The notes under the pieces: model-generated | Databases searched by the model: none | What the model was told of the DNA's origin: nothing | What the model saw: only the letters and a program-made list of their open reading frames with translations | DNA from: Avena insularis | Taxonomy: Eukaryota; Streptophyta; Magnoliopsida; Poales; Poaceae | Length of the DNA: 64,000 nucleotides | Direction of reading: 5' to 3' | Assembly: GCA_023614405.1 (NCBI GenBank) | Contig: CM042688.1 | Coordinates: 67,318,253-67,382,252 of the forward strand | Position numbers and translations under genes: made by a program | In this document: piece after piece, positions 21,019-32,592 of the stretch | Numbering within the stretch: position 1 is the first letter of the stretch | Layout of the letters: each line of letters starts with the position of its first letter

Positions 21019-23560
21019 GTGCTCGTCGACTTCCTTTGTGAGAATCGGGATATCTTCGCATGGTCCCCCAAGGACATGCCTGGTGTTCCGAGGAAGCTCA
21101 CCGAGCACTCTTTGCATGTCAGGCCGGATGCAAAGCCGGTCAAGCAATCACTATGCCGCTTTGTTGAGGAGAAGAGAAGTCCCATTGGTGAAGAAATCAC
21201 CTGACTGCTTGTAGCCGGATTCATCATGGAGGTTTTCCACCCGGAATGGGTGGCAAATCTAGTGCTGGTGCTGAAAAAGAACAAGACTTGGTGCATGTGT
21301 GTTGACTACACCAGCCTCAACAAGGTATGCCCCAAATATCCGTTCACCCTGACAAAGATAGATCAAGTGATCGATTCCACAGTCGGCTACGAACTATTGT
21401 CGTTTCTCGACGCTTATTGAGGCTACCACCAGATCCAGCTAAACCCCGATGATCAAATAAAGACAACATTCGTCACCTCGTATGGGGCCTACTGCTACAC
21501 CATGATGACCCACAAGTATACGGGGCGTATCGCAGTATTTTCGATAAGTAAGAGTGTCGAACCCAACGAGGAGCAGAAGGTGTTGGCTAGTGGCTAGGAG
21601 AAGGAATTCTCTGTAAATACTTAGCAAATGAATTTTTAGGGGTTTTTGATAATGCAGGTAAATAAAGTACGAGTAAATAAAAGACAATAAGTATAAATGC
21701 AGCAAGTGGCCCAATCCTTTCTTTAGCAAAGGACAAGCCGGTTGTATTACTTAAGATGGCCAAACGTTCTCGAGGATACATGGGAATACTGTCAAGTGCT
21801 TTCGCTTCATATAGTTGATTAATCTTCTTTAGTTTTCTAAGTGTTGTGTGGGTGAACCTATGCTAATGTACCGACCTTCCTAGGACTAATACATACTTGT
21901 GATTATACCCCTTGCAAGCATCCGCAATTACAAGAAAGTAATTAAGGTAGAAACCTAACCACAACTTTAAACTCTAAGACCCTGACGTCCCTTATGCAAT
22001 GGTTTCCTAACGGGGGTTCAGGTTTCTATCACTCTGGCAACCCTACGATTAGTAGCCAAATACACAATGCATTCCCCTGGCCCATATAGGTGAAGTGTCA
22101 TGTAGTCGACGTTCACATGACACCACTAGAAGAACTACACCACAACGTAAATATCAAACCATTGAATCTTTCTCAACACAATTCCACTACTAACAACATG
22201 ACTTCTCCCATGTCCTCAAGAACTAAATGAACTACTCACAAGCCATAAAATGGATCATGATCAGAGATGAAATAATGATGTGTAACAATCTGAACATAAA
22301 CAATAATTCGATGGTTCACTCAATAGCATCAACTACAAGGAGTAATCAACACCGGGAAAGTTTCCCCAAAGAACTATGCAAGATTCAACCCAATTGTTAC
22401 AGCGGTATGAAGTGGTGATGATGGTGCTGGTGGAGATGATGGTGATGATGATGATCCCGATAAAGTCCAGCTTGATGGTGGTGTTGATGGTGACGATCTC
22501 CCCTCTCCGAGAAGGAATTCCCCGGCAGAATTCTGTCTGCCGGAGAGATCTTTCTCTCTCAGTGTTTTCCACCCCACAGAGGCGGCGAAATCTTTCTGTG
22601 GTCGCTCCCCGAGTCTTAGGGTTTCGGGAGCATAATATACGCCAGAGGGGAGAGCCAGGGGTGGACCAGGGCGGCCACACCACCTGGTGGCGCGACCAAG
22701 GGTGGCCCGCGCCAGGGGTTGTGTGGGCCCCCTGTGGCCCATCTTCGCTTCCCCTTCTGGCTTCCTTCGTCTTCTGGAAAAATAGGATTTTCCATGTATT
22801 TTCCCGAATTTTCTCATCTTCGCAGATTTTTCCTCCAAATAGCACCTTTTCCATCAGAATCCTGACTGCAGCGGTCCATGCTCCAAAAGTCATCAACCAT
22901 CCAAAAACAGATGAAATAACACAAGTATCATCTATTAATATGAAATATATCGATGAATAACAATAAATTATGATATAGAATAGTGATGCAAAATGGACGT
23001 ATCACACCATCATGCCATTTGGACTAAAAAATGTAGGCGCTACGTACCAAAGCTGCATGCAGAAGTGCCTGCAGTCGCAGATTGGCAGAAAAGTACACGC
23101 CTACATTGATGACGTGGTGGTCAAGACAAATGAGCAAGGAACACTCCTCGAAGACCTGAAGGAAACATTCGCTAACCTACACCAGTTCTAGATGAAGCTC
23201 AACCCGGAGAAGTGTGTGTTCGGTGTCCCAGCTGGCCAGCTCCTCGGTTTCCTTGTCTTAGAACGTGGAATCGAGGCCAGCCTGGAAAAGATCGGTGCAA
23301 TCGAGCGCATGTAGCCGCCATAGAATCTGCATGACATGCATAAGTTCACCGGGTGCCTAGCCTCCCTCAGGCGGTTCATCAGCCGGCTGGGCGAGAAAGC
23401 ACTCCTCATGTACCAGCTCATGAAGAAAACAAACAAGTTTGTCTAGATGACACAGGTGGATGAGGCCTTCTGCGACCTCAATCGCATGCTATCCTCTCCA
23501 CCAATACTGGTAGCCCCCGCTGCAAAAGATCCAATGTTGATGTACATTGTAGCTACCAAC
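21019..23560 (+). pseudogene. Reverse transcriptase of element C, split by a solo LTR
   Basis: The first part (21019-21502) has the finger/palm motifs WCMCVDYTSLNKVCPKYPF, IDQVIDSTVGYELLSFLDAY and IQLNPDDQIKT, with stops at 21202 and 21418. The 1.5-kb solo LTR then splits the TIMPFGLKN motif. After it come GATYQSCMQKCL, the catalytic YIDDVVV (23102-23122), MKLNPEKCVFG, LGFLV and the thumb. It copied RNA into DNA; it is now inactive. Confidence 0.85.
21503..23004 (-). repeat. Solo LTR, family II, minus strand, TSD CACCA
   Basis: The plus strand starts TGATGACCCACAAGTATA and ends GGACGTATCA, the exact inverse of family II LTR ends; 1502 bp. CACCA flanks it at 21498-21502 and 23005-23009, and removing it restores the RT motif of C. 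Apparent ORFs inside it (22333-22960 on both strands) are LTR sequence, including an ATC/GAT-rich microsatellite at about 22405-22500. Confidence 0.95.
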
Positions 23561-24420
23561 CGGATCATCAACGTCATGCTGGTGGTGGAGAGGCTAGAAG
23601 AAGGAAAGGCGTAGCTGGTCCAGCGCCCAGTGTACTACCTGAGTGAGGTACTCTCGATATCAAAGCAGAACTACCCCCACTATAAGAAGCTGGTGCACAA
23701 TGTATACATGGCTGCCAAGAATTGTAAGCACTACTTCCAAGAGCACTCCATCTGGGTGGTGGCGCTGGCCTCACTTTCGGACATCATGGGCAACAGAGAC
23801 GCCACCGGCCAAGTGGTGAAATGGGAAATAGAGCTTGCCGCACACTAAATCAGTACGAGCCAAGAACGGTGATCAATTCTTAGGCCTTGGTGGATTTCCT
23901 CGCCGACTAGACAGAAACATAGTACCTACCTTCATTCCCTGACTCCACACACTGGAAGCTACACTTTGACGACTCCAAGATGTACGGGGGATTGGAGCTG
24001 GTGTCTTCATCACCTCTCCAAAAGGATACTGACTAGAGCACATGCTGCAGATCCACTTCCGTGCATCCAACAACGTTGCCTTGTACGGAGCAATCGTCCA
24101 TGGACTCAAAATGGCAAAAGAGATCGGCATCCGGTGCATACTCTGCTTCGATGACTTGAACCTGGTGGTCCAGAAAGTGTCAGGTGATTGGGACGCCAAG
24201 GATGCAAACATGGCGCTATACCACATCTTCGTGTAGCAGCTATGCGCCTGCTTTGAAGGATGCAAGTTTCACCATGTCCCTCGAGCAAGCAATGAAGCCA
24301 CAGACGTGCTCGCCTGCGTCGGGTCAACAAGGCAAGTAATTCTGCCTGGAGTCGCACTCGAGCACCTGCGTAAGCCATCCATCACGCCGTCTCAGGAATC
24401 CGACTCCATCGTACTAGAGG
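23561..24420 (+). pseudogene. RNase H region of element C
   Basis: The connection segment (VYYLSEVLSISKQNYPHYKKLVHNVYMAAKN..) is followed by the RNase H fold: FRASNNVALYGAIVHGLKMAKEIGI, then VQKVSGDWDAKDANMALY and CKFHHVPRASNEATDVLA. Stops at several points, including 23614, 23846 and 24234. It would degrade the RNA strand during reverse transcription. Confidence 0.75.
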
Positions 24421-24424
24421 CAGA

Positions 24425-24574
24425 CCCGGGGACTGCTAGCTCCAAGTAACCTGAAGCTGCGAATAAGGCCCCGAGGACTACCACGCCACACCCGGGGACT
24501 GCCGCCTCCATCTCGGGGACTGCCGGGCCGAGGGCCACGACATCCCTAGCCGGCCCCAACAGCCTGAGGACTGC
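24425..24574 (+). repeat. Repeated PPT-like motif at the RH-INT junction of C
   Basis: The motif (C/T)(C/T)G(G/A)GGACT(G/A)C occurs five times: 24425-24436, 24471-24480, 24491-24502, 24511-24523 and 24563-24574. It resembles the polypurine tract before the 3' LTR of the related element D (CTTCGGGGACTAA on its sense strand). It encodes a variable Pro/Gly/Thr/Ala linker. Confidence 0.6.
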
Positions 24575-24639
24575 CGACTCCATTCTTCCACCCGGCAGGC
24601 CACCCAACGAGCCTGAGCCGGCCATCTGCAAGGAAATCA

Positions 24640-25758
24640 ATCTCGTCATGGAGAACATGTACACCATCCAGGAAACCCCTCCATGGGCCAAGCCATTCAT
24701 GAACTTCCTGGCCAAAGGAGAGTTGCCTGATGAGGAGGTCGAGGCAAGGCAAGTGAAATGTAGATCAAGCGCATACACCATTATCAAGAATGAGTTGTAC
24801 AAGCACAGTGTCGGAGGAATTTATCAGAGCTGTGTAAGCCACGAAGGGATCCGGTTGCTGGTAGACATTCACCAAGGCGAGTGCGGCCATCATGCATCGT
24901 CACGAGCCATAGTGGCAAAGGCATTCCACCTGAGTTCTACTGGCCCACTATGCTAGAGGATGCCGAGCAAATGGTGAAGGCATGCAATGGGTGCCAGCGG
25001 TTCAGCCAGCAAAAGCATACCCCAACTACGACCCTCAAGACGATCCCCATCACCTGGCTATTTGCCGTCTGGGGGACATGGTAGGCCCCTTCAAAATAGC
25101 GCAATCCGGCATGACACACTTGCTGATGGAGGTGAAAAAATTCACCAAGTGGATTGAAGAAAAGCCAATCAAGAAGCTAGATGGACCGATAGTGGTAAAG
25201 TTCTTCACGGACATCATCACGTGCTTCGGCTACCCCAATAGCATCATCACTGACAACGGCACGAAATTTGCCAAAGGCACCTTCGCGCGATTCTGTGGAG
25301 ATAAGGGCATCCGCCTGGATCTAGCCTCTATCACACACCCCCAGTCCAGCGGGCAGTCCGAGCGAGCAAATGGTCTGGTCTTAGACGGAATCAAGCCGCG
25401 GCTGATTGAGCCACTGATGAGATCCCCCGGATGCTGGATAGAAGAGTTGCCAGCTGTGTTGTGGAGCCTGCGCACCATGCCAAACTGCTCCACCAGCTAC
25501 ATGCCATTCTTCCTCATTTACAGATCATAGGCGGTCTTGCCAACTGACATCGAGTTTGATGCACCCCACAAGCTGCTATACATAGAGCAGCAGGCCAAGG
25601 AAGCACGTGAGGATAGCGTCGATCTCCTCGAAGAGGCATGAGAACTGGCCTTGTCTAGATCCGCCATCTACCAGCAAAATCTGCACCGCTACCATGCTAG
25701 CCGGATCCGCAATGTCTCATTCCGAGAGGGCGGCCTAGTTCTGCGGCTGGTACAAGAC
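24640..25758 (+). pseudogene. Integrase of element C, truncated
   Basis: The zinc-binding H-H-C-C region is HQGECGHH..CNGCQ. The catalytic core has GDMVGPFKIA, SIITDNGTKFAKGTFARF and HPQSSGQSERANGLVL, giving the D,D-35-E residues. C-terminal segments (YQQNLHRYHAS.., FREGGLVLRLVQD) follow, until copia element G cuts in at 25759. Frame breaks occur near 25080 and 25528. It inserted the DNA copy into the genome; it is now dead. Confidence 0.8.
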
Positions 25759-26393
25759 TGTTGGGGTTCCACGTATGAAAACAATAAATTTTACCCTACG
25801 CCCCTGAACCCCTGATGCTGCCAGGACCTATCTATTAGTAATACAGTAACAGGAGGGGCTTTTCGTGAACTTACCCTTGAAGACCGAAAAGCGTTGTCAA
25901 CACTCATGAGAGCGTGGTTGATGTAGACGAGCCGAAGCCAACCTCAAGGTCGTCATGAAGTCCAATGGCTCCAACAACTTGCCTGACTATGACTTCCGGT
26001 GCCTCAAGTGCGACACGTCCAGGCAAGTCGTTGGGAGTTACCTCGCAGGGAGTTACACACATCCGGTGCCTGACAATGACTCCCGCTTCCCTGATCCAGC
26101 AGCAGTTGTCTAAGTAGAGCTCCCGGATCCGAATCCTGCAGCGCGACGGCGCTCCGCGGTGAAGATGTCTCTCATTCGCGCAGTCCAGACTTGGGACCAC
26201 GGTCACGGGAGAGAGAGGGGAGAGAGAAAATATAAATTAGAGGTCCTCCCAAAAGTGAGAAGACCTTTATTGATTATTGGTTGTATTTTATTTGGCCAAA
26301 TACCCCCACTATATATAGCGGGAGGGGAGGTACTACCTCCCTCAAAGTCCCAGGGTGGGACTAAAGGAGAGGAGGGGGGAGGGGTGGCACCGC
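25759..26393 (-). repeat. Left (3') LTR of G, inner-end portion
   Basis: TGTTGGGGTTCCACGTATG on the plus strand is the inverted LTR 3' end. The segment matches 62066-62700 (5' LTR), with substitutions and one extra ~40-bp block near 25985-26030. It ends at TSD ACCGC (26389-26393), where H begins. Confidence 0.88.
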
Positions 26394-26693
26394 TGATACA
26401 TTGCAAATGTATCTATAATTTTTGATGTTCCATGCTTGGTTTTATCTACTTTCTTGTGTTTTGTCCACACTTTGGAGTACTTTTCATATGATTTCTTGGA
26501 CTAACCTATTAACAAGAGCCATAGTGCCAGCTGCCTACTTTCTGCTGTTTTTGGTTCCAGGAAAGTCAGAAAATGAATATTCTCGGAATTGGACGGGACA
26601 AAAGCCAAAGTGCCTATTTTTTTGAAAGACATCTGAAGCCAGAATACAAGACAGAGAAGGGCTAGGGGCCAGCCACACCACCTGGACGCATGC
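26394..26693 (+). repeat. H: first 300 bp of a family I LTR
   Basis: LTR positions 1 to about 300 are present, breaking off after CCACACCACCTGGACGCATGC, where the inverted LTR starts. Confidence 0.85.
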
Positions 26694-27875
26694 TGATGGC
26701 TCAATGCACGGCGCCCAGAAAAATGCTTGTTGGCGGTGTTGATGTAGAGCTCGTTGGGAACCCCAAGAGGAAGGTATGATGAGCACAGCAGCAAGTTTCC
26801 CTCAGTTATGAAACCAAGGTTTAATCGAACCAAGAGAGCAAGGAAACACCCCAAAGGTGTTACTAGCTGAGCTTTGGCAGGGCACACTACCGGTGCTAGT
26901 AGCAACATGGAGACCTGCACAACACAACCACAGAACTTTGTCCCCAACTTGCGATGAGGTTGTCAATCTCACCGTGTTTTGCGGAAAACAAAGGATTAAA
27001 CGTATCGAATGGAAAGAAGTAAAAGTTTGGAGAAAGTAAACACAAAGCAGTAAAAGATTGTAGATTGTATGTAAAAGACAAGGACCGGGATCCATAGTTC
27101 ACTAGAGGTGGCTCTCCTAGATAGATAACATGCTGGGTGAACAAATTACAGCGGGGCAATTGACAAACACCGAGAAAGCAATACATGCATATACTAATCA
27201 TATTGACTCCTTTGAGACTTGATTGGGCAATACAACATAATACATAGACCGCCATCCAACTGCATCTATGACTAATAATCCACCTTGATTATCATCCAAC
27301 CCCTCCAAGATAAGTTGCAAGCAACAGATTATTGCTTCTTAACTGCATGTAAGGTAAATAATACAATTGTTCAATGAACAAAGGATCGTTGTTTTCTCCC
27401 TAGTAGCAACAACACATCTAGTACCTTAGAGATTTCATTACTTCCCCATTACGAGGCATGAACCCACTATCGAGCATAAATACTAACTCTTGGAGTTGCT
27501 AGCATCTACTTGGCCAAGATAGCTACTAACAACGGAAAGCATGCAAGATCTCAAATAACAAGACATGATAGAATCAATAATCAATCTAAAATAGATCCTC
27601 CCGATCTAGGGATGGAGATGACGGCGCCTGCACTCTTCGTGAATTTTGATCGGGTACTTAGGGTTTTCATCCCGAGGGCAACTTATAGGTGGAAGGAGAG
27701 ACCGAGGGGTGCTGGGTCGGCAGACCAACTCGGCGCTGCTAGGCCTGGTCGTGTGGCCAGTGGTGGTGGCTGCCCTGCCCTCCGTCTCGATTCGGCACTT
27801 GATCCCTTCCGGAAAAATAGGCACTTTGGCTTTTGTCCCGTCCAATTCCGAGAATATTCATTTTCTGACTTTCCT
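26694..27875 (-). repeat. H: inverted family I LTR fragment
   Basis: The plus strand starts TGATGGCTCAATGCACGG, the inverted LTR end, and proceeds to the inverse of ATGAATATTCTCGG..AGGAAAGTC. It stops about 170 bp short of the LTR start. Relative to the other LTRs a block is missing near 27600 (about 120-160 bp, TATCATG..GAGGGATC region). No TSD surrounds it. Confidence 0.8.
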
Positions 27876-27877
27876 CG

Positions 27878-28535
27878 TTTCATATGATTTCTTGGACTAA
27901 CCTATTAACAAGAGCCATAGTGCCAGCTGCCTGTTTTCTGCTGTTTTTGGTTCCAGGAAAGTCAGAAAATGAATATTATCGAAGTTGGACGGGACAAAAG
28001 CCAAAGTGCCTATTTTTCCGAAAGACATCTGAAGCCAGAATACGAGATGGAGAAGGGTTGTGGGCCGGCCACACCACCTGGCTGTGCGGCCAGGTCTGGC
28101 CCGCGCCAGGGGGTGGTCTGGCTAACCCCAGCACCCCCTCGGCCTCTCCTTCCGCCTATATATTGCCCTCGGGACCAAAACCCTAAGTACCCAATCAAAA
28201 ATCCACGAAAGATTCTGTTGCCGCCATCATCTCCATCCCTAGATCGGGAGGGATCTGAAGCTCTTCTCGGCACCCTGCCGGAGAGGGGAATTCACCCTGG
28301 AGGACTTCTTCATCATCATGCAAGCTTCCGGTGTGATGCGTGAGTAGTTCATCTCTGGACTGCGGGTCCATTTAGTAGCTAGATGGTTGTTCTCCTCCTT
28401 TGTGCTTTCATGTCTAGATCTTGTGAGCTCCGTTCATGATCAAGATCATCTATTTGTAATTCTGCATGTTGTGTTTGCGGGGATCCGATGGATATTGAGA
28501 TGCTATTTCAGATTGATTATTGATTCTATCATGTC
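27878..28535 (+). repeat. H: family I LTR, part upstream of D
   Basis: It starts at LTR position about 95 (TTTCATATGATTTCTTGG) and runs to TSD ATGTC (28531-28535), the insertion site of D. It contains the TATA-like CGCCTATATATTGCC near 28155. It continues at 55494. Confidence 0.88.
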
Positions 28536-29326
28536 TATCGTGGTGGTGTCACGGCAGCTGCCATGGATAGGCTAAAGGTGGGGCCAATATGCACTAGAGG
28601 AATCCAGGGAGGGATAGTGTGGTGATTCCACACACAGATGCTTTGTATTCACTAGGTTCACCAGGTTTACAAATGCTCTTTGAGCTGTATTGGGGAGAGG
28701 AGGAAGAAGGAGCTCTCTTACTCTCACCACTACCTATCTCCAAGGAACCAACTACCCAAATGCCAACCCTCTCTATAGAGGCCCTAGCGCTCCTTATAAA
28801 GGGGAGGCTAGGTCTCCAATTAGGGCATATGCGGAGGCATATTCCTGGGCTATGTAAGCCTCTGTGGTGCCAGCGTCATCCGACCGGGTCACTTTTCGCC
28901 ATTGTAAGCCAATGCAGAGGCTACGTAAGCCTCTGCGGTACCAGCGTCATCCGACACCGGGCGCGTCACCCTTGTCGGCCACGCCTCGGTGCTCCTTCCC
29001 TCTGTCCGCTTCGCTCATGCTCCAGCGCACAGTGACCACCTTTTGACTAGCGAGATACCTTCCTTCTCTTGCAAGCCTGATATAACCCGGATCGTGCCTG
29101 GTTAGTCCGGCCCCGCAGGTACTTGCATAAAAGCTACATAAATCCTGCCGGCATACGACATACGTCGGCCGGGACTTAGTTAGGTGAACATCCTCCGGTC
29201 CGGGTTACTCCGTGATTCGGCCTGCCTTGAGGTGACTCGGCCAGCATTTGCTTTGACCTTGCCGTACCTCGGCTAACTCGGCCTTTATACCCCGGCGTGA
29301 CCCTACCCGGGGGTATCCCCCCAACA
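28536..29326 (-). repeat. 3' LTR of element D (left)
   Basis: 791 bp. The plus strand reads TATCGTGGTGGTGTCACGG (canonical TGTCGTGG) and ends GGGGGTATCCCCCCAACA. It is co-linear with 54717-55488, except for an extra stretch with a second copy of the GTAAGCCTCTG(C/T)GG block near 28850-28945. The apparent ORF 28619-29035 lies wholly in the LTR and is not coding. Confidence 0.92.
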
Positions 29327-29339
29327 TTAGTCCCCGAAG
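29327..29339 (-). other. Polypurine tract of element D
   Basis: The minus strand reads CTTCGGGGACTAA immediately before the 3' LTR (TGTTGGGG). The same motif recurs elsewhere on D's sense strand (32511, 34559, 34974, 36419 and 36441 on the plus map). Confidence 0.65.
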
Positions 29340-29542
29340 CTGGCGCGGTCTTAGCAGCTTCAGCCGATAAGGCCACGGCAGGTTCAATTTACCGAGCCTT
29401 TTGCTCCCTTTTCCGAGTTACCTCATAGCCCAGATTTTATGGGTTAACTTTCCCTTGGCACATTCCGAGTTTTCACTCGCAGGCCGGGTCACCCTCTAAT
29501 TTTCTGGATTATCCTTCCTTCTCTCGTACGCTTCCCCGCGTC

Positions 29543-29810
29543 CCACGTGGAGGGTAATCATTATCTTGCCTTATTTTAAGGGCCTGTGCCAGTTACTGCA
29601 CTTATTGTCAGGTGTTACTGTTGCACACGTCACGTCGCGACTCCCTCCTCGTTAACTGTATCACCATGTCACGTCGTGGGATCCCCTGTGCTCTGTGGCC
29701 CTTCCTGTGGCTCGCCTCTAATTGGCTGACCCGGCAGATACACGGCCACACAGTGTGGCCTCGATGCACTGCATGATCCCACTACCCCCGTTGGGGCGTG
29801 GTTAAATAGG
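29543..29810 (+). promoter_or_regulatory. Promoter-like region for D's antisense gene
   Basis: A perfect G-box CCACGTGG at 29543-29550 is followed by more ACGT-core sites near 29625-29675. A TATA-like TTAAATAGG lies at 29802-29810, with a C/T-rich leader after it (29830-29880). The first ATG after the TATA-like box is the gene start at 30038. The arrangement fits a plant pol II promoter facing opposite to the retrotransposon. No direct evidence of activity. Confidence 0.45.
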
Positions 29811-31874
29811 GGAGGGGAGCGCCCCTTGGCCATTTTCTCCTTCTCGCGCCCCTCTGCCTCTCTGCCTCTTCTTCTTCCCAAAGGATAGCCACAAGACTGC
29901 TTTCAGCCGCGCTGCCAGACTGCTTTCTTGCATCTGCCTTGCTGCCGCTCCCGCGCAGCTCCACCGTCACGGGTCCACGCTAGTCCAAGTCTGTGCCTCC
30001 CACCTCCGATAGGGCCGGTGAGGACAGTGATCTAGATATGACCGAAGAGGAGCTCGCCGTCGCTGAAGAAGAGATGGAGGAGGGGGCGGAGAACACAGAG
30101 TGCGGTGCCTGGGCCGGTTCCTGGGTGTGCTAGGACGACCTAGACTGGCTCTACTGCACCCGCCGCATCCCCGAGGGCATGACTGCCCGCCTCGCCTCCG
30201 AGGAGCTTGCTCCCTCACCCAATCCGGGTGAGTTCGTCATGTTCCTCTCTCACTTTCAGTGCGGCTTCGGCCTGCCCGTGAGCGATTTCTTCCATGACTT
30301 CCTCAATATCTACGAACTCTAACCTCACCATCTCCCGGCGAATGCCATCACATCCCTTTCTTTCTTCGCCTCCACCGTAGAAGGATACGTCGGTCTGTGG
30401 CCCACTAAAGAGCTTTGGATCCGGTTCTTCGGTCTACGAAGGAACGTGATTCCGAATAAACTGCTTGGCCCGGAGGACAAACATCTGACACAATTCGGTG
30501 CTGCCTCTATTTCTCCCCGAAAACAATCTGTCTTTCCCGGGTCACGGGGATTGATTCCTGTAAGGGCTGGGCCCGGACTTTCTTCTATGTCAGAAATGGC
30601 ACGGATGAAGACCTGATCCGGCTACGCCCATATGCTCCGGGTCCTCCTAATCCGGATTTGTGGGACCGGGTTTCCAAGAAACCCACCGTCTTGGCGAATT
30701 AAGTCAACAAGCGGTTCAAGGAGCTGAAGGATTTGGGGCTGCACAACAAGGACGCGATGATCACTTTCGTCTGCAGCCGGATCTCCCCTCTCTAGAAGTG
30801 CACACACAAGCTTTGCCATATGAGCTGGCGACTTGACCCCAACCGGACTTCTTCCTTTGAACTGAACAACACCGAGATATTCCGCCGGGTCAAGGCCCTT
30901 TTTATGACTGACAAGGACTTCTTCGCTGATTGGGAGTGGGGATTGGAGCATTATTGCTGGGACAAGCCTCCTCCTACGGTAAATCTTGTGATTCAATCTT
31001 TTTCCGAGTTATATCCTATGTCGAAGTATGTTGCTCATTTGATCCTTTTGTATTTCTTTCTTAGTTGTTTCTTCAGCAAATCCTCGAAGATGGCACCGAG
31101 CCTTCCCTCAAATGAGTGAAGGATCGACTTGTCTCGGACGAGGAGGAGCCAGATCAGGAGATGTTCCTGTTGTTCCCTGATGCAACCAAGCGACCCACTG
31201 GTAACTTATCTTCCTTAAGGGATTGGCCTGATAATGAAGATGATTCCGACGTTGAGGTGATGGAAGCATTTGACGTTGTACCCATTTCTTACGCCTTTCC
31301 AGCTTCAGCTCACCCGGCTGGCAAGATCCACGAAGATCCTCCTCTCGCCATGGGTGAGCCGGTCCCAGCCGCGTCTAAGGAACGGGTTGCTGCTTCTGCT
31401 GCTTCTTCCGGACCATCTAAAAAAACCAAGAGGCGAAAGAAGTCCGCAGACAAGGCCGCCACCAAGCCTCCGACTAAGTCCATGACTCGGAGAGCTCGAA
31501 AGCCCAAGGAGCCTTTGACTTCTGATGAGTAAGTCATTTTTTTCTTCGTCCAATTCTCTGCTTCGTGCTTTTCTATTCATATGCCTTTCTTAAGTTATAG
31601 CTTATTATTCGTCGTTTGATTCGGCAGGGCTGCGGTGGAGGTTCCTCAGAGTGGCTCCAGCATCTCCTCTTCCTTCCGGCACAGCCCATCTCCCCCTCGT
31701 GGCGACGATACACGCCTGATGAGCCCCATTCAGGAGGGTTCAACAGCTGCTTCGGGTTCTAGTCCACCTCATCCAGAGGAGGGCAACCTTGAAGCAGGGG
31801 GAAGTGGCTCTGCCGAGGCAGCGGATGCTCCTAGCTCCTCATCGGCTCAGCCGCAACCTGCCACCTCCGAGGTA

Positions 31875-31955
31875 CAACCAGCACCACCGCCAAGACCAGC
31901 ACCAGCACAAGCACCAGCACCAGCACCAACAGCAGCACCACAAGTACCAACAGGA
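31875..31955 (+). repeat. CAG/CACCAG-type simple repeat in the antisense gene
   Basis: The short unit (CAGCAC / CACCAG) lies inside exon 3. It encodes a Pro/Ala tract (PAPAQAPAPAPTAAP), typical of a flexible linker. Confidence 0.75.
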
Positions 31956-32592
31956 GCACTAACTCCTTCCGCCTCGTCCGAGTCTTCCAAGACTCGGCAA
32001 GAAGACCCAGCTAGCACCAAGGTTGCGCCCAAGTCCAAATACGTAGCTCAAACCTCAGCCTCTCAGCAGCAGCCCAAGGCTAAGAAAAGTTCTGACGCCG
32101 CCAGGGCAGCATCCATCGAAGCTAGACAGCGCACGCTCGCGTCCATGCTTCCGAAGAAAAGTCTGCCGAAGAAGGATGCCTCCCCCGGGTCAGCTAGCAC
32201 GCAACTTGCATTGCACACTAGCCCTGCTGCTGCCCAAATTGAAAGGAGGGAGGCCCACACCAAGGGTTTGATTGCGCCCCACATGCTTAGTGGAGAGCGC
32301 TATCCTCCGGCCCTAATCGAATACGTCAATAACTGGAACAAAGCGGAGTTCGTCGATCCCAATGACGATCTTTCGGAGAAGTTTGGGCCCGACGAGTTTA
32401 GCGCACAAATGAACACAGCAGCCAAGGCTATCAATCTTGCTGGCCAGATGATGGAGGTACGCTACTTTGTCTTTTCTTTAGCATGCACAAGTGTTTAGAG
32501 ATATATCCATTAGTCCCCGAGCCTCCGGGGGAGTAACTTGTTACTCGGCCAGATGCTCCTTAGAGAACTAGCATAGCTCCTTAGTAACTTCG

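Larger units (their letters stand above)
17271..25758 (+). mobile_element. Element C: Tat-type Ty3/gypsy retrotransposon, decayed and 3'-truncated
   Basis: The order is LTR (17271-18129), PBS, gag, protease, RT, RNase H, integrase, the order of Ty3/gypsy. It shares gag and pol sequence and the LTR start (TGT.GGGGGGAT.) with element D, so the two belong to one lineage. It is interrupted in RT by a solo LTR (TSD CACCA) and ended at 25758 by copia element G, just after the integrase core. Many stops and frameshifts are present. Its 3' LTR is not in the window. Confidence 0.85.

Noticed and set aside
22333..22960. Overlapping frames of 154-194 codons on both strands
   Set aside because: They lie wholly within a family II solo LTR whose ends and TSD are exact. 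The frames come from GC-rich and GAT-repeat sequence.
27510..28343. Several 60-125 codon frames on both strands
   Set aside because: All fall within family I LTR fragments of H and recur, shifted or broken, in the other LTR copies.
28619..29035. 138-codon plus-strand frame
   Set aside because: Contained in D's LTR and broken in the other LTR copy (54800-55081).
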